A stretch of DNA of 64,000 nucleotides from Bacteroidales bacterium (lineage in GTDB: Bacteria; Bacteroidota; Bacteroidia; Bacteroidales; UBA932): contig JAFUVU010000046.1 of assembly GCA_017477465.1 (NCBI GenBank), positions 22,611-86,610 of the forward strand. Direction: 5' to 3'. The notes beneath the pieces are model-generated. The model was not told the DNA's origin. It saw only the letters and a program-made list of their open reading frames with translations, and did no database searches. Positions 25,363-33,676 of this stretch are shown here, one piece after another. Each line of letters starts with the position of its first letter. The first letter of the stretch is position 1. A program made the position numbers and the translations under genes.

Positions 25363-26172
25363 ATGCACGCACCGGCTTGGATAGCGAAAGTGGTGAACGC
25401 TGCGGTTTTCATTCTCCTGGAAATCGCAGCGCTCAGTATGGTGACGCGCAATTCCTCCCTGCAGCGTATATGGGTGGCAAGGGGAACGCATGCCGTAATG
25501 GGCACGGTCTGGGGAAGCACCCAGGCCATTCGCTCCTACTTCTCGCTCGGCGCCGCCAACAAAGAACTTGCGGCCGAAAATTTCGAGCTGAGGGAAGAAC
25601 TTCTCCGTGCCCGGGAGCAGCTGCGCAAAGTCAAAGTCGATTCGCTGGACAGCACTTATCGGCCCGGATTTTCTTTAATTCCCGCAGAGGTTGTGAAAAT
25701 CAGCAAGAATAAGCAGCACAACTACATAATCCTCAACAAAGGATACGAAGACGGAGTGCAGGAAAAGTCCGGAATCATCACCCGCAGCGGCGTGGTGGGC
25801 ATTATCGATGCCGTGAGCGCGCATCACTCCTTCGCCTTCTCTTTCCAGAACCACGACATCTCCATCAGCGCCCGCTTGGGTGAAGAAGGAGGCAGCGGCC
25901 TGCTGGTATGGGACGGCATATCTTCCAGCGGCGCCATCCTCAAGGAGATTCCGCTCATGTACAAATACGAGCAGGGAGACACCGTTTACACCAGCGGCCA
26001 TTCCCTGATGTTCCCGCCGGACATTCCCCTCGGCGTGGCCGGAAAATCCCGCATAGTGAACGGCGCCACCAACGAGATTGCAGTAACCCTGTTCCAGGAC
26101 TTCAGCGCCATCCGCTACGTAACAGTGGTTCATAACAACTCTTTTGACGAAATAGAACAGTTTACGCAATGA
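25363..26172 (+). CDS. mreC: Rod-shape-determining protein MreC
   Basis: 269 residues. A transmembrane helix (about 10-30), a coiled coil (about 60-100, LAAENFELREELLRAREQLRK in parts) and a beta-barrel periplasmic domain with INKGYEDGV-type sequence (ILNKGYEDGVQEKSGIITRSGVVG, in parts). Links MreB to PBP2 in the periplasm. ATG at 25363 follows the mreB stop closely; an open frame to 25297 overlaps mreB and is not used. Its stop overlaps the mreD start (ATGA). Confidence 0.92.
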   Translation: MHAPAWIAKVVNAAVFILLEIAALSMVTRNSSLQRIWVARGTHAVMGTVWGSTQAIRSYFSLGAANKELAAENFELREELLRAREQLRKVKVDSLDSTYRPGFSLIPAEVVKISKNKQHNYIILNKGYEDGVQEKSGIITRSGVVGIIDAVSAHHSFAFSFQNHDISISARLGEEGGSGLLVWDGISSSGAILKEIPLMYKYEQGDTVYTSGHSLMFPPDIPLGVAGKSRIVNGATNEIAVTLFQDFSAIRYVTVVHNNSFDEIEQFTQ

Positions 26173-26681
26173 GAAAGCCCAACTTCTGGATAGCCTACGT
26201 CCTGCTGCTCATTGCCCAGCTGCTTTTGAGCAACTACTTCCACGTAACGCCCTATATCATGCTCAGCATCCTTCCCGTGATGGTGCTGTGCATATCCATC
26301 CGTGTAGGCACCGTCGGCACAATGGCCATCGCCTTCGTCACCGGACTGGCGGTGGACTTTCTGTCCGAAGGGGTCATCGGCCTTAATGCCCTGGCGCTTA
26401 CGCCTGTTGCTTTCCTCCGCAATCCCATCATCCGCCTTGTGTTCGGCAACGAAGTATTCGCCAGAGGGGAAGACTTTTCTCTCCAGCGCAGCGGCTTCGG
26501 GAAACTGACGCTGGCCATCCTGCTTGCCCAGACGGTGTTCCTTGCAATCTATATCTGGGCCGACGGAGCCGGTCTCCGTCCCTTCTGGTTCAATGCAGCC
26601 CGCTTCGCTGCGTCCCTTGCCACAGGCCTTGCCCTGTCGATGTGCACCCTGCAAGTCCTGGCGCCCGACACCCGCAAGTAA
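26169..26681 (+). CDS. mreD: Rod-shape-determining protein MreD
   Basis: 170 residues, almost entirely hydrophobic, with five to six predicted helices. Assigned by topology, size and position between mreC and PBP2; MreD sequences are poorly conserved. The GTVGTMAIAFVTGLAVDF segment (in helix 3) is typical of the family. The stop TAA overlaps the next ATG by one base. Confidence 0.88.
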   Translation: MRKPNFWIAYVLLLIAQLLLSNYFHVTPYIMLSILPVMVLCISIRVGTVGTMAIAFVTGLAVDFLSEGVIGLNALALTPVAFLRNPIIRLVFGNEVFARGEDFSLQRSGFGKLTLAILLAQTVFLAIYIWADGAGLRPFWFNAARFAASLATGLALSMCTLQVLAPDTRK

Positions 26682-28522
26682 TGGACAGTGAAGGCCGTCA
26701 TATCCGTCTGCTAATCGGCCTGGGAGCAGCAGCGCTTCTGCTCCTGGGGAAGATTTTCTCGCTCCAGATAGTAAACAGCCGATACAAAGAAGACGCGGAC
26801 CGCAATTCCACTATCTACGAAACAATCTACCCTACAAGGGGAGTAATTTACGACCGCAACGGCGAAGTCCTGGTGGGCAACAAAGTGGCCTACGACATCC
26901 TTGTAAGTCCGCGTGAAGTGCAGGCCTTCGACACCGTGGCGCTGGCCACCGTACTTGGCGTAGAGCCCGATTTCATCCGCAGCAAGCTGGATGATTACCA
27001 TCGGCGGCGCTCTTCCATCGGCTTTCAGGCGGTGACCATGATGCGCATGGTTCCGTCCGAAGTGTACATGCGCTTCGACGAAGTGAAATACAAGTTCCCC
27101 GGCTTCCGCGGGCAGGTGCGCGGCATCAGGGATTATCCGGTGAATGCCGGAGGTAACCTGCTGGGCTATGTTTCAGAGGTAAACCAGGCCTACATAGACC
27201 GCCATCCGGGAGAATACCGCAGCGGCGACTACGCAGGCATGACCGGCATCGAAGCAGCCCGTGAGAAGGACCTTCGCGGCGAAAAGGGGTATCACATCTA
27301 CCTCCGCAACTCCCGCAACCAGATTGAGCAGTCCTACAAGGACGGGGCCGAAGACAAGGAAGCCATCCCCGGTCACGACATAGTAACCACAATTGACGCG
27401 CAGCTCCAGCAGTATGGGCAGGAACTGATGCAGAACAAGGTGGGCAGCATCGTAGCCATCGAGCCCTCCACAGGCGAAATCCTGGCCCTCGTTTCATCCC
27501 CCGGCGTAGATGTAAGCCAACTTGCCGATATCGGCAAATACTGGAACGAAATTGCCCAGAATCCGTACAAGCCCATGTACAACCGCGCGGTGCAGGCTTC
27601 TTACCCTCCGGGCTCGGTGTTCAAGTTGGTGAACGGGCTCATCGGCCTGCAGGAGGGCGTGCTAAGGCCGGAAATGATGTATCCCTGCAGCAAAGGTTAT
27701 CACTTCGGCGCAGGGCACAAGCTGGGCTGCCACGGACACAAGTCGCCCATCAATATGGAAGAATCCATCATGATGAGCTGCAACGCCTACTACTGCTACG
27801 TGCTCAAGAATATCCTCGACAACGACAAATACGCCAACGTGGCCGAAGGACTGGACGCATGGCACGAGTATGTTGAAAGCTTCGGTTTCGGCCGAAAGCT
27901 GGGCAGCGACTTCCCGGCCGAACTTGCCGGCAGCATCCCCACCTCAAAGACCTACAACCGGGTATATCGCCGGGGCGGATGGAACTCCACTACGGTGATT
28001 TCGCTCTCCATCGGCCAGGGAGAGATTCTGGCCACTCCCATGCACCTGGCGAACCTTTGCGCCACCATCGCCAACCGGGGTTACTATTATATTCCGCACA
28101 TCATCAAAGCGTCTGAAGGAGTGGAGATTGACTCCCGCTTCTATGAAAAGCAGTACACCAAGGTGGATACCGTTCATTTCCCGAAAGTGATACGCGGCAT
28201 GTGGCGTGCCGTCAACTCCGGCGCCGGCATGGGCGGCACTGCATGGATCGCACATATCGACTCGCTTGACGTATGCGGGAAAACCGGCACCGCACAGAAT
28301 CCCCGCGGAGCCGACAACTCAGTCTTCATCTGCTTTGCTCCCATGGACAATCCCAAGATTGCAATCGCCGCATACGTGGAGAACGGCGGCTTCGGTGCAA
28401 CCTATGCGGCTCCCATGGCATCGCTGATGGTAGAAAAATATTTGAAAGGAAGCGTCTCCCGCACCGCACTGGAGGAGCGCATGAAACAGGCCAACCTTAT
28501 GTCCCGCGTAAAACGTGATTGA
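26681..28522 (+). CDS. mrdA: Penicillin-binding protein 2 (elongation transpeptidase)
   Basis: 613 residues. A single transmembrane helix (about 8-28), the PBP dimerisation domain (about 45-210, starting YPTRGVIYDRNGEVL) and a transpeptidase domain with the nucleophile in YPPGSVFKLVN (SxxK), SCN in MMSCNAYYCY and KTG in CGKTGTAQNP. It cross-links peptidoglycan in the elongasome with RodA. ATG at 26681 is chosen by overlap with the mreD stop. Confidence 0.95.
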   Translation: MDSEGRHIRLLIGLGAAALLLLGKIFSLQIVNSRYKEDADRNSTIYETIYPTRGVIYDRNGEVLVGNKVAYDILVSPREVQAFDTVALATVLGVEPDFIRSKLDDYHRRRSSIGFQAVTMMRMVPSEVYMRFDEVKYKFPGFRGQVRGIRDYPVNAGGNLLGYVSEVNQAYIDRHPGEYRSGDYAGMTGIEAAREKDLRGEKGYHIYLRNSRNQIEQSYKDGAEDKEAIPGHDIVTTIDAQLQQYGQELMQNKVGSIVAIEPSTGEILALVSSPGVDVSQLADIGKYWNEIAQNPYKPMYNRAVQASYPPGSVFKLVNGLIGLQEGVLRPEMMYPCSKGYHFGAGHKLGCHGHKSPINMEESIMMSCNAYYCYVLKNILDNDKYANVAEGLDAWHEYVESFGFGRKLGSDFPAELAGSIPTSKTYNRVYRRGGWNSTTVISLSIGQGEILATPMHLANLCATIANRGYYYIPHIIKASEGVEIDSRFYEKQYTKVDTVHFPKVIRGMWRAVNSGAGMGGTAWIAHIDSLDVCGKTGTAQNPRGADNSVFICFAPMDNPKIAIAAYVENGGFGATYAAPMASLMVEKYLKGSVSRTALEERMKQANLMSRVKRD

Positions 28523-30035
28523 GAATTCCACCCATAAACGGCAGTCGGTGGATTGGGCACTGATTGGCGTATATCTCCTGCTGATCGTGATCGGCTGGCT
28601 AAACATCTTTGCCGCCACACACACCTCGGAGCCGGGGTCCCTGCTGGATTTCCACGGCAGGGCCGGCAAGCAGTTCGTATGGATACTCACGGCGCTGGGA
28701 CTGGCCGTACTCATTCTCTTTTTATTGCCGCCAAGGCTGTGGGAGGGGCTTTGTATCCCCTTCTATGTGTTCGTTCTGGGGCTGCTTGTGCTTGTGATTT
28801 TCGTGTCCAGCGACGTCAAAGGCTCGCACTCCTGGTTCGACCTTGGGCCGATACGCTTCCAACCGGCGGAGATTTCAAAGATATCGACCTCCCTTGTCCT
28901 GTCCTGGCTGGTCAGCCAGCAGAACTTCAAGATAACCAAACTCAAGGATTTCATTCTTGCCTGCCTGGTAATAGGCGTGCCGATGCTGGTAATAGTCGCC
29001 GAAAGCGAAACCGGCAGCGCCCTGGTGTATGCCGGCTTCATCTTCGTGTTGTACCGGGAGGGCTTGTCCGGTTGGTGGCTTGGGCTTATCGGCCTTGTAA
29101 TCGCGCTGTTTGTGGGCACGCTTACCATGGGGCCTTACTGGTCGATACTGCTTCTTGCGGCCGTACTGCTTGCCTGCAATGCATTTATGGGCAAAGGGCC
29201 GATGGAAAAGAAACTCCTCTGGAGCGGCATTTTCGTCCTGGTCATGGCACTGCTGCCTGCCCTGATGGACTGGCTGTGCTCTCTTGTCAACGCCCATATC
29301 GAATGGATGGCACAGCGTATATGGGTCCCGGAGGCGTCGGACAATGACCGATATTTCTGGAGTTTCCTTCTTAAGGTGAAGCCTATTTACATCTTGCTGG
29401 CGCTGGGATTTGCCTCCCTGCCCATACTTGGTTACAAAGCCTACCGCAAACGGGAGACCTTCCTTGGCATTTCCATTGCCGCCTTCGTGGTGGGCGTGCT
29501 GCTTGTTTTCTCCACCGATTACATTTTCCAAAACGTCCTGCAGGACCACCAGCGCAGCCGCATCGAGGTGCTTCTGGGCATGAAGGAGGACCTTGCGGGG
29601 GCCGGTTATAACGTCAACCAGTCCAAGATCGCCATCGGCTCAGGCGGACTGCTGGGCAAAGGCTTCCTGCAGGGCACGCAGACCACTTTCGGCTTTGTTC
29701 CGGAGCAGTCCACGGACTTTATCTTCTGCACGGTAGGCGAAGAATGGGGCTTTGTAGGATGCCTTGTCGTAATTGCCTTATACGTATTCCTGATAGCCCG
29801 GATAATCCTGGATGCAGAACGATGTCGCGGCCATTTCACTCGCACTTACGGCTACTGTGTCGCCTCCTGCATTTTCATGCACCTCTTTATCAATATCGGC
29901 ATGACCGTGGGACTTATGCCCGTGATTGGCATCCCCCTGCCGCTGCTGTCGTACGGAGGCTCTTCCCTTTGGGCTTTCACTATACTGATATTCATCTTTT
30001 TGGCATTATACCGTGACGAGAAAAAATATTTTTAG
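28515..30035 (+). CDS. rodA: Peptidoglycan glycosyltransferase RodA (SEDS)
   Basis: 506 residues with about 10-12 transmembrane helices. SEDS polymerase that extends glycan strands from lipid II with PBP2. Visible motifs: GSHSWFDLGPIRFQPAEISK (conserved region after helix 3) and GIPLPLLSYGGSSL near the C-terminus. It is longer than E. coli RodA (370) because of a central insertion of roughly 100 residues (about 220-330), as in other Bacteroidota. Translation starts at GTG 28515, overlapping the PBP2 stop by eight bases. Confidence 0.94.
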   Translation: MIENSTHKRQSVDWALIGVYLLLIVIGWLNIFAATHTSEPGSLLDFHGRAGKQFVWILTALGLAVLILFLLPPRLWEGLCIPFYVFVLGLLVLVIFVSSDVKGSHSWFDLGPIRFQPAEISKISTSLVLSWLVSQQNFKITKLKDFILACLVIGVPMLVIVAESETGSALVYAGFIFVLYREGLSGWWLGLIGLVIALFVGTLTMGPYWSILLLAAVLLACNAFMGKGPMEKKLLWSGIFVLVMALLPALMDWLCSLVNAHIEWMAQRIWVPEASDNDRYFWSFLLKVKPIYILLALGFASLPILGYKAYRKRETFLGISIAAFVVGVLLVFSTDYIFQNVLQDHQRSRIEVLLGMKEDLAGAGYNVNQSKIAIGSGGLLGKGFLQGTQTTFGFVPEQSTDFIFCTVGEEWGFVGCLVVIALYVFLIARIILDAERCRGHFTRTYGYCVASCIFMHLFINIGMTVGLMPVIGIPLPLLSYGGSSLWAFTILIFIFLALYRDEKKYF

Positions 30036-30039
30036 GACT

Positions 30040-31503
30040 ATGAAACGAATATACTTCTGGGCGGCGATCTGCCTGCTTTTGCTGTCGTCCTGCGGAAAGA
30101 GCGAGCGCCGAATCCGGGGCGAACGGCTCTACTATACCAACCTCTTCGCCAATCAGAATATGGCAACCTATTACTATTGGGTTGGGGATCCTACCGTGAG
30201 CGCCAATATAAGCAGATGGTATTTAGACATCCGCGACAACTACCTGGAGGACCCCGTCGGAATGGTTGAAAGCTGCCGTTACCAGGCCGACCAATGGACA
30301 GCCCTTTACGAAGACGCCGCCGCATTCGAAAGCTCGGTCACAGGCCAGGGACTGTCCTTCGGTTTCGAAGCCGGAATAAGCCAGAACCATGACAAACTGG
30401 TGATTCTATTTACCTATGAAGGCTCCCCTGCCGATAAAGCCGGCCTCAAGAGGGGCGATGTCTTCTCGACGGTAAACGGCACACAGCTTGCCGATGACAA
30501 CTACACCACAGTCATTGCCGAAGCCATGGGCGGAAGCACCATCGAACTTGGCCGGGAAGGCAAGTCCGTCACTTTGCAAAGCTCCGACAGATACGACAAT
30601 CCCATCGTGGTTTCCAAGGTTTTAGAAATCGGCGGAAAGAAAATCGGCTATCTGTTTTATACCAGCTTCACCCTTGTATCGGCCAGGGATCTGGTGGCCA
30701 CAGCGGCCGATTTCAAAAGCAAAGGCATTGACGATCTGGTACTTGACCTGAGGTATAACACCGGCGGGTACACCATCACGGCAAACGTGCTGGCTTCCCT
30801 TCTGGCTCCGGCATCGGCAGTGGAAAGCGGCGCAGTGTGGACAAAAGACACGTTCAATTCCAGGCTGATGGAAGCGCTCGATAAGGAAGTTGCTGAAGGA
30901 AGAAACGACCGGAGGCTCTTCTGCTTCGCGTCATCTTTCGAACTGCCGCAGGACGAAGGCACAATCATCTTAAGCGGCGCAAATCTTGATTTGAGCCGGC
31001 TCTGGATAATAACCTCCAAGAACACAGCATCGGCCTCAGAGGCACTTATCTGCGGTCTCAAGCCTTACATGAATGTGAAACTCGTGGGACAACAGACCTA
31101 CGGAAAATACTGCGGAGGCAGCCTGATAAAGGGCGAAGATTGGTACGATGCCATCGCAAAAGGTGAAAACAAGGCCCACATCAAGACCGATTTGGGAAAG
31201 AGCTACACCACCGGCTGGGGCATTTACGTCATCTCCACCAAATTCACCGACCGCGACGGCAACAATGCAGGAGAGCCTGACGGTTTCCCTGCCGATGTAA
31301 CCGCCACCGACAACCCCGCCGACGGCTTCCAGCTCGGAGACCCTCAGGAATCCATGCTCGCCACCGTCCTGTCCGATATGGGAGTTGCCTCAAAAGCCCC
31401 CACAAAAGCTGCAACCGAAGGATTCCCGGTAGAAATACCTAAAGTACTGCTCCCCGCAGACTTCGGAGTGTACATAACGGAGCCGCTGCCAATTGCCGAG
31501 TAG
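30040..31503 (+). CDS. S41 family C-terminal-processing protease lipoprotein
   Basis: 487 residues. Lipobox LLSSC near residue 17, then an N-terminal helical part, a PDZ-like domain (about 100-190, YEGSPADKAGLKRGDVFSTVNG) and an S41 protease domain. DDLVLDLRYNTGGYT and the catalytic-Ser region NTASASEALICGLKPY are visible. Starting four bases after rodA, it may trim envelope proteins linked to elongation. ATG 30040 is chosen because it begins the lipoprotein signal. Confidence 0.9.
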   Translation: MKRIYFWAAICLLLLSSCGKSERRIRGERLYYTNLFANQNMATYYYWVGDPTVSANISRWYLDIRDNYLEDPVGMVESCRYQADQWTALYEDAAAFESSVTGQGLSFGFEAGISQNHDKLVILFTYEGSPADKAGLKRGDVFSTVNGTQLADDNYTTVIAEAMGGSTIELGREGKSVTLQSSDRYDNPIVVSKVLEIGGKKIGYLFYTSFTLVSARDLVATAADFKSKGIDDLVLDLRYNTGGYTITANVLASLLAPASAVESGAVWTKDTFNSRLMEALDKEVAEGRNDRRLFCFASSFELPQDEGTIILSGANLDLSRLWIITSKNTASASEALICGLKPYMNVKLVGQQTYGKYCGGSLIKGEDWYDAIAKGENKAHIKTDLGKSYTTGWGIYVISTKFTDRDGNNAGEPDGFPADVTATDNPADGFQLGDPQESMLATVLSDMGVASKAPTKAATEGFPVEIPKVLLPADFGVYITEPLPIAE

Positions 31504-31523
31504 GCTATTCAAAATTTTTTATG

Positions 31524-31531
31524 TATCTTTG
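31524..31531 (+). promoter_or_regulatory. -7 box (TATCTTTG) for tRNA-Leu
   Basis: TAnnTTTG match 14 nt before the first tRNA base, so the tRNA has its own promoter after the S41 gene. Confidence 0.65.
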
Positions 31532-31545
31532 CAGTCCCACATTTT

Positions 31546-31845
31546 GCCTTGGTGGTGGAATGGTAGACACGAGGGACTTAGACACAATTGAGTGCACTCT
31601 CTGAAAAGAGAGATGTAGAATGCCGTAAATTCAAGGAAACCTTAACAGGTAACGCTGAAGGCAATCTTGAGCCAAGCCTTTGAGAAAAAGGAAGGTGCAG
31701 AGACTAGACACGGCACACCTAAAGAGCGATACTCCATGGTGAAGGAATAGTCCGGACCACAAACAGAGATGGTGGCGAAAGCCATAGTGGTAAGAAAATC
31801 CCTTGGCCCGAAACGGCCGTGCGGGTTCGATTCCCGCCCGAGGCA
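31546..31845 (+). tRNA. tRNA-Leu (anticodon UAA) interrupted by a group I intron
   Basis: The exons are 31546-31579 and 31795-31845. Joined, they give a class II leucine tRNA of 85 nt: acceptor GCCTTGG/CCGAGGC, anticodon stem AGGGA/TCCCT with loop CUUAAAA, a variable arm (TTGGCCCGAAACGGCCGT in outline) and the T arm GCGGGTTCGATTCCCGC. The discriminator is A and CCA is not encoded. The intron lies between U34 and A35, so splicing is needed for a functional anticodon. Confidence 0.93.
31580..31794 (+). ncRNA. Group I intron in tRNA-Leu(UAA), IC3-like
   Basis: 215 nt between U34 and A35, ending in G (31794). Core elements are visible: P/Q pairing P4 (TCAAG 31631-31635 with CTTGA 31666-31670), Q region AATCTTGAGCC (31663-31673), R region GGTGCAGAGACTAGACA (31694-31710) and S region AGGAATAGTCC, with P7 pairing GACTA (31702-31706) to TAGTC (31748-31752). 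The internal guide GAGT (31590-31593) can pair with the exon end ACUU, leaving a U.G at the splice site. It closely resembles the cyanobacterial/plastid tRNA-Leu intron. No endonuclease ORF fits inside. Confidence 0.92.
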
Positions 31846-31848
31846 CGG

Positions 31849-31887
31849 TTATCGCCCTTTCAGGTAGCTGGAAGGGCGATAATTTTT
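31849..31887 (+). terminator. Intrinsic terminator of tRNA-Leu
   Basis: TTATCGCCCTT and AAGGGCGATAA form an 11-bp stem with a loop containing a short CAG/CTG pair, followed by TTTTT. It begins three bases after the tRNA. Confidence 0.85.
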
Positions 31888-31954
31888 CGCTTGGACGACA
31901 TTTGGACAACAGCGGAACTGCTTGCCGATGGAGTTTCTCTATATCAAGCCGTCT

Positions 31955-33640
31955 CTATTGCTGCTGCTTGAGCCAGGCGGCGGGGGAGAGGCCGGTGAAA
32001 GCGGTGAAGTTGCGATAGAAGGTGGCGTTGCTGGAGAAGCCGGCGTCCTCGGCCAGGGCGGTGATCTTGGCGTTGGGATTTTCCTTCAGGATGCGCTGGA
32101 CGTAACGGATGCGGTATTCGTTCACAAAGCTCTTGAAGGAGCCGCCGTAAGTGCCGCTGATGCAGCCGCGGACATAGGCCACGTTGGTACCCAGTTCGGC
32201 CGCCAGGTCTTCCACCTTGAGGTCCGGACGCTTGAACAGCTCCTTCTCCTCCATGAGGGTTTGGATGCGCGTCATCATGTCCGTAAATACCGTCTCACGG
32301 GCCGATTCCGGCTCTTTGCGGGCCGATTTGTGGCTTAAGCGCAGGGCAATGAGCACAAGGGCGGAGGCGAACAGGATCCCGCACAACAGGCCAAGCAGCC
32401 AGGGCAGGCGGCTCTTTTCCGGCTGGGGCTCCGTGTGAAGGATAAAGGCCGATGCAATGGGATAGTACTCGTCCAGCCCCGGCCGGCCGCCCATAAAGGC
32501 TATACGGCCACCCGGAAGCAGCACCGGGTTCATGGCGTAGGGCCCCGGGAGGTCTTCCGGCAAATCGGCCCGGTACAGCGTAACGGGGGCTTTTCCGCCG
32601 CGGAGAGCCTTCCCGTATTCCACCTTGGTAACGTAGATCCGGTTCATCCCCAGGATGCTTTGGACTATCCAGGCGCAGGCGTTCTCCCTATCGGCCAGTA
32701 GGACGGGATGGCGGGTAAGCTCTTCTCCCTCAGGTCCTTCCAGCGAGAGGGGGCGTTCCGTTTCCAGCACGGAGAATTCCTTTCCAATCACCTTGATGAG
32801 CCCTGGCTGTCCATCGGCCTTGCGGATGGCGGGGAAGAGCCAGGCGTAGCCGCCCACGGCTTCGTCGCCGATGAAGAACTGGCTCATCTGTCCCCCGTCC
32901 AACGGAGTCCAGTCCTCCCATTCCTGCAGTAGCGGAACCTCAAAGGGTTCTCCCTGCAGGCGCTCTGCTATGGGTTCCAGCGGCTCGTCCTGCGTGCCGG
33001 CGCAGCTGAAGATAATGGCGTTATCCGGGGAAGTCTGGAAAATAAAGGGGGAAACCCGCTGCACGGCCGATTTCCGCACGGTGGCAGGGCCTTCCGTGAC
33101 GGAATAGGTGGAGGTATAGTCGGCCGCATACCAGTTGCCGCTGATGAGCACGGTTCCGTCGGTCAGGCGGGCTGCCGTGGGACGGGTACGCCGCTGATCC
33201 ATGATGGGATGCGGGGTAAAACTGTGGGTGAGGGCGCTATACAGTTCCACGCCCTGGGTCTGGCCTTCGCCGAAGGTCTCGGCGCAGCCGCCGCCCAACA
33301 GGATTTCGTCCGGCGAGAGCATCACGCCAAAGCCGTAGTCGTGCGGGAAGTAGCTGTCAATCAGGTGCCAAGTTCCATTGCTATAATACTCGGCCGTATT
33401 GGTGGGGATGAATCCGGTGGTGTGTCCGCCAATCACCGTGAGCTCCCCGTTCACAAACGCCGCAGTATGCGCATTCCGGGGAACATTCAGGTCCGGCAGC
33501 CGCTCCACGGTCATCGGGATGCACTTTCCCTCATTTCCGGCACCCCTTGCCTCATTCCCGGCTTGACCGGGAACCTCCCCGCCACCCTGGGCGCAGGCGG
33601 CGAAGAGAATGGCAAGGAATATGACCCAAAGGCGGTTCAT
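31955..33640 (-). CDS. Membrane-spanning AraC-type regulator with extracytoplasmic propeller-like domain
   Basis: 561 residues. The N-terminal signal ends in LFAAC, a lipobox-like site. Residues about 40-400 contain kelch/propeller-like repeats (NAHTAAFVNGELTVIGG, RPTAARLTDGTVLISG, MNPVLLPGGRIAFMGG). A transmembrane helix (about 412-433) leads to an AraC/HTH_18 domain (about 465-561) with the FSSNATFYRNFTAFTGLSPAAWLK signature. The layout recalls hybrid two-component or one-component sensors of Bacteroidota glycan loci, but there is no kinase. It starts 36 nt after the large lipoprotein gene and probably senses something tied to it. A short palindrome sits in frame near residues 23-37. Confidence 0.85.
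   Translation of the reverse strand: MNRLWVIFLAILFAACAQGGGEVPGQAGNEARGAGNEGKCIPMTVERLPDLNVPRNAHTAAFVNGELTVIGGHTTGFIPTNTAEYYSNGTWHLIDSYFPHDYGFGVMLSPDEILLGGGCAETFGEGQTQGVELYSALTHSFTPHPIMDQRRTRPTAARLTDGTVLISGNWYAADYTSTYSVTEGPATVRKSAVQRVSPFIFQTSPDNAIIFSCAGTQDEPLEPIAERLQGEPFEVPLLQEWEDWTPLDGGQMSQFFIGDEAVGGYAWLFPAIRKADGQPGLIKVIGKEFSVLETERPLSLEGPEGEELTRHPVLLADRENACAWIVQSILGMNRIYVTKVEYGKALRGGKAPVTLYRADLPEDLPGPYAMNPVLLPGGRIAFMGGRPGLDEYYPIASAFILHTEPQPEKSRLPWLLGLLCGILFASALVLIALRLSHKSARKEPESARETVFTDMMTRIQTLMEEKELFKRPDLKVEDLAAELGTNVAYVRGCISGTYGGSFKSFVNEYRIRYVQRILKENPNAKITALAEDAGFSSNATFYRNFTAFTGLSPAAWLKQQQ
33555..33573. repeat. Short palindrome inside the AraC-type gene
   Basis: TTCCCGG-CTTGA-CCGGGAA encodes part of the low-complexity linker VPGQAGNEARG just after the lipobox. 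It belongs to the same family as the palindromes in the dsbD gene (58849-58869 has the same CTTGA loop). Confidence 0.65.
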
Positions 33641-33676
33641 AACGCTAAAGATAATATTTTTTCAAACAATAACGTA

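Noticed and set aside
31631-31909. 92-codon minus-strand frame over the tRNA-Leu intron
   Set aside because: Overlaps the structured intron and tRNA exon; not an intron-encoded endonuclease.
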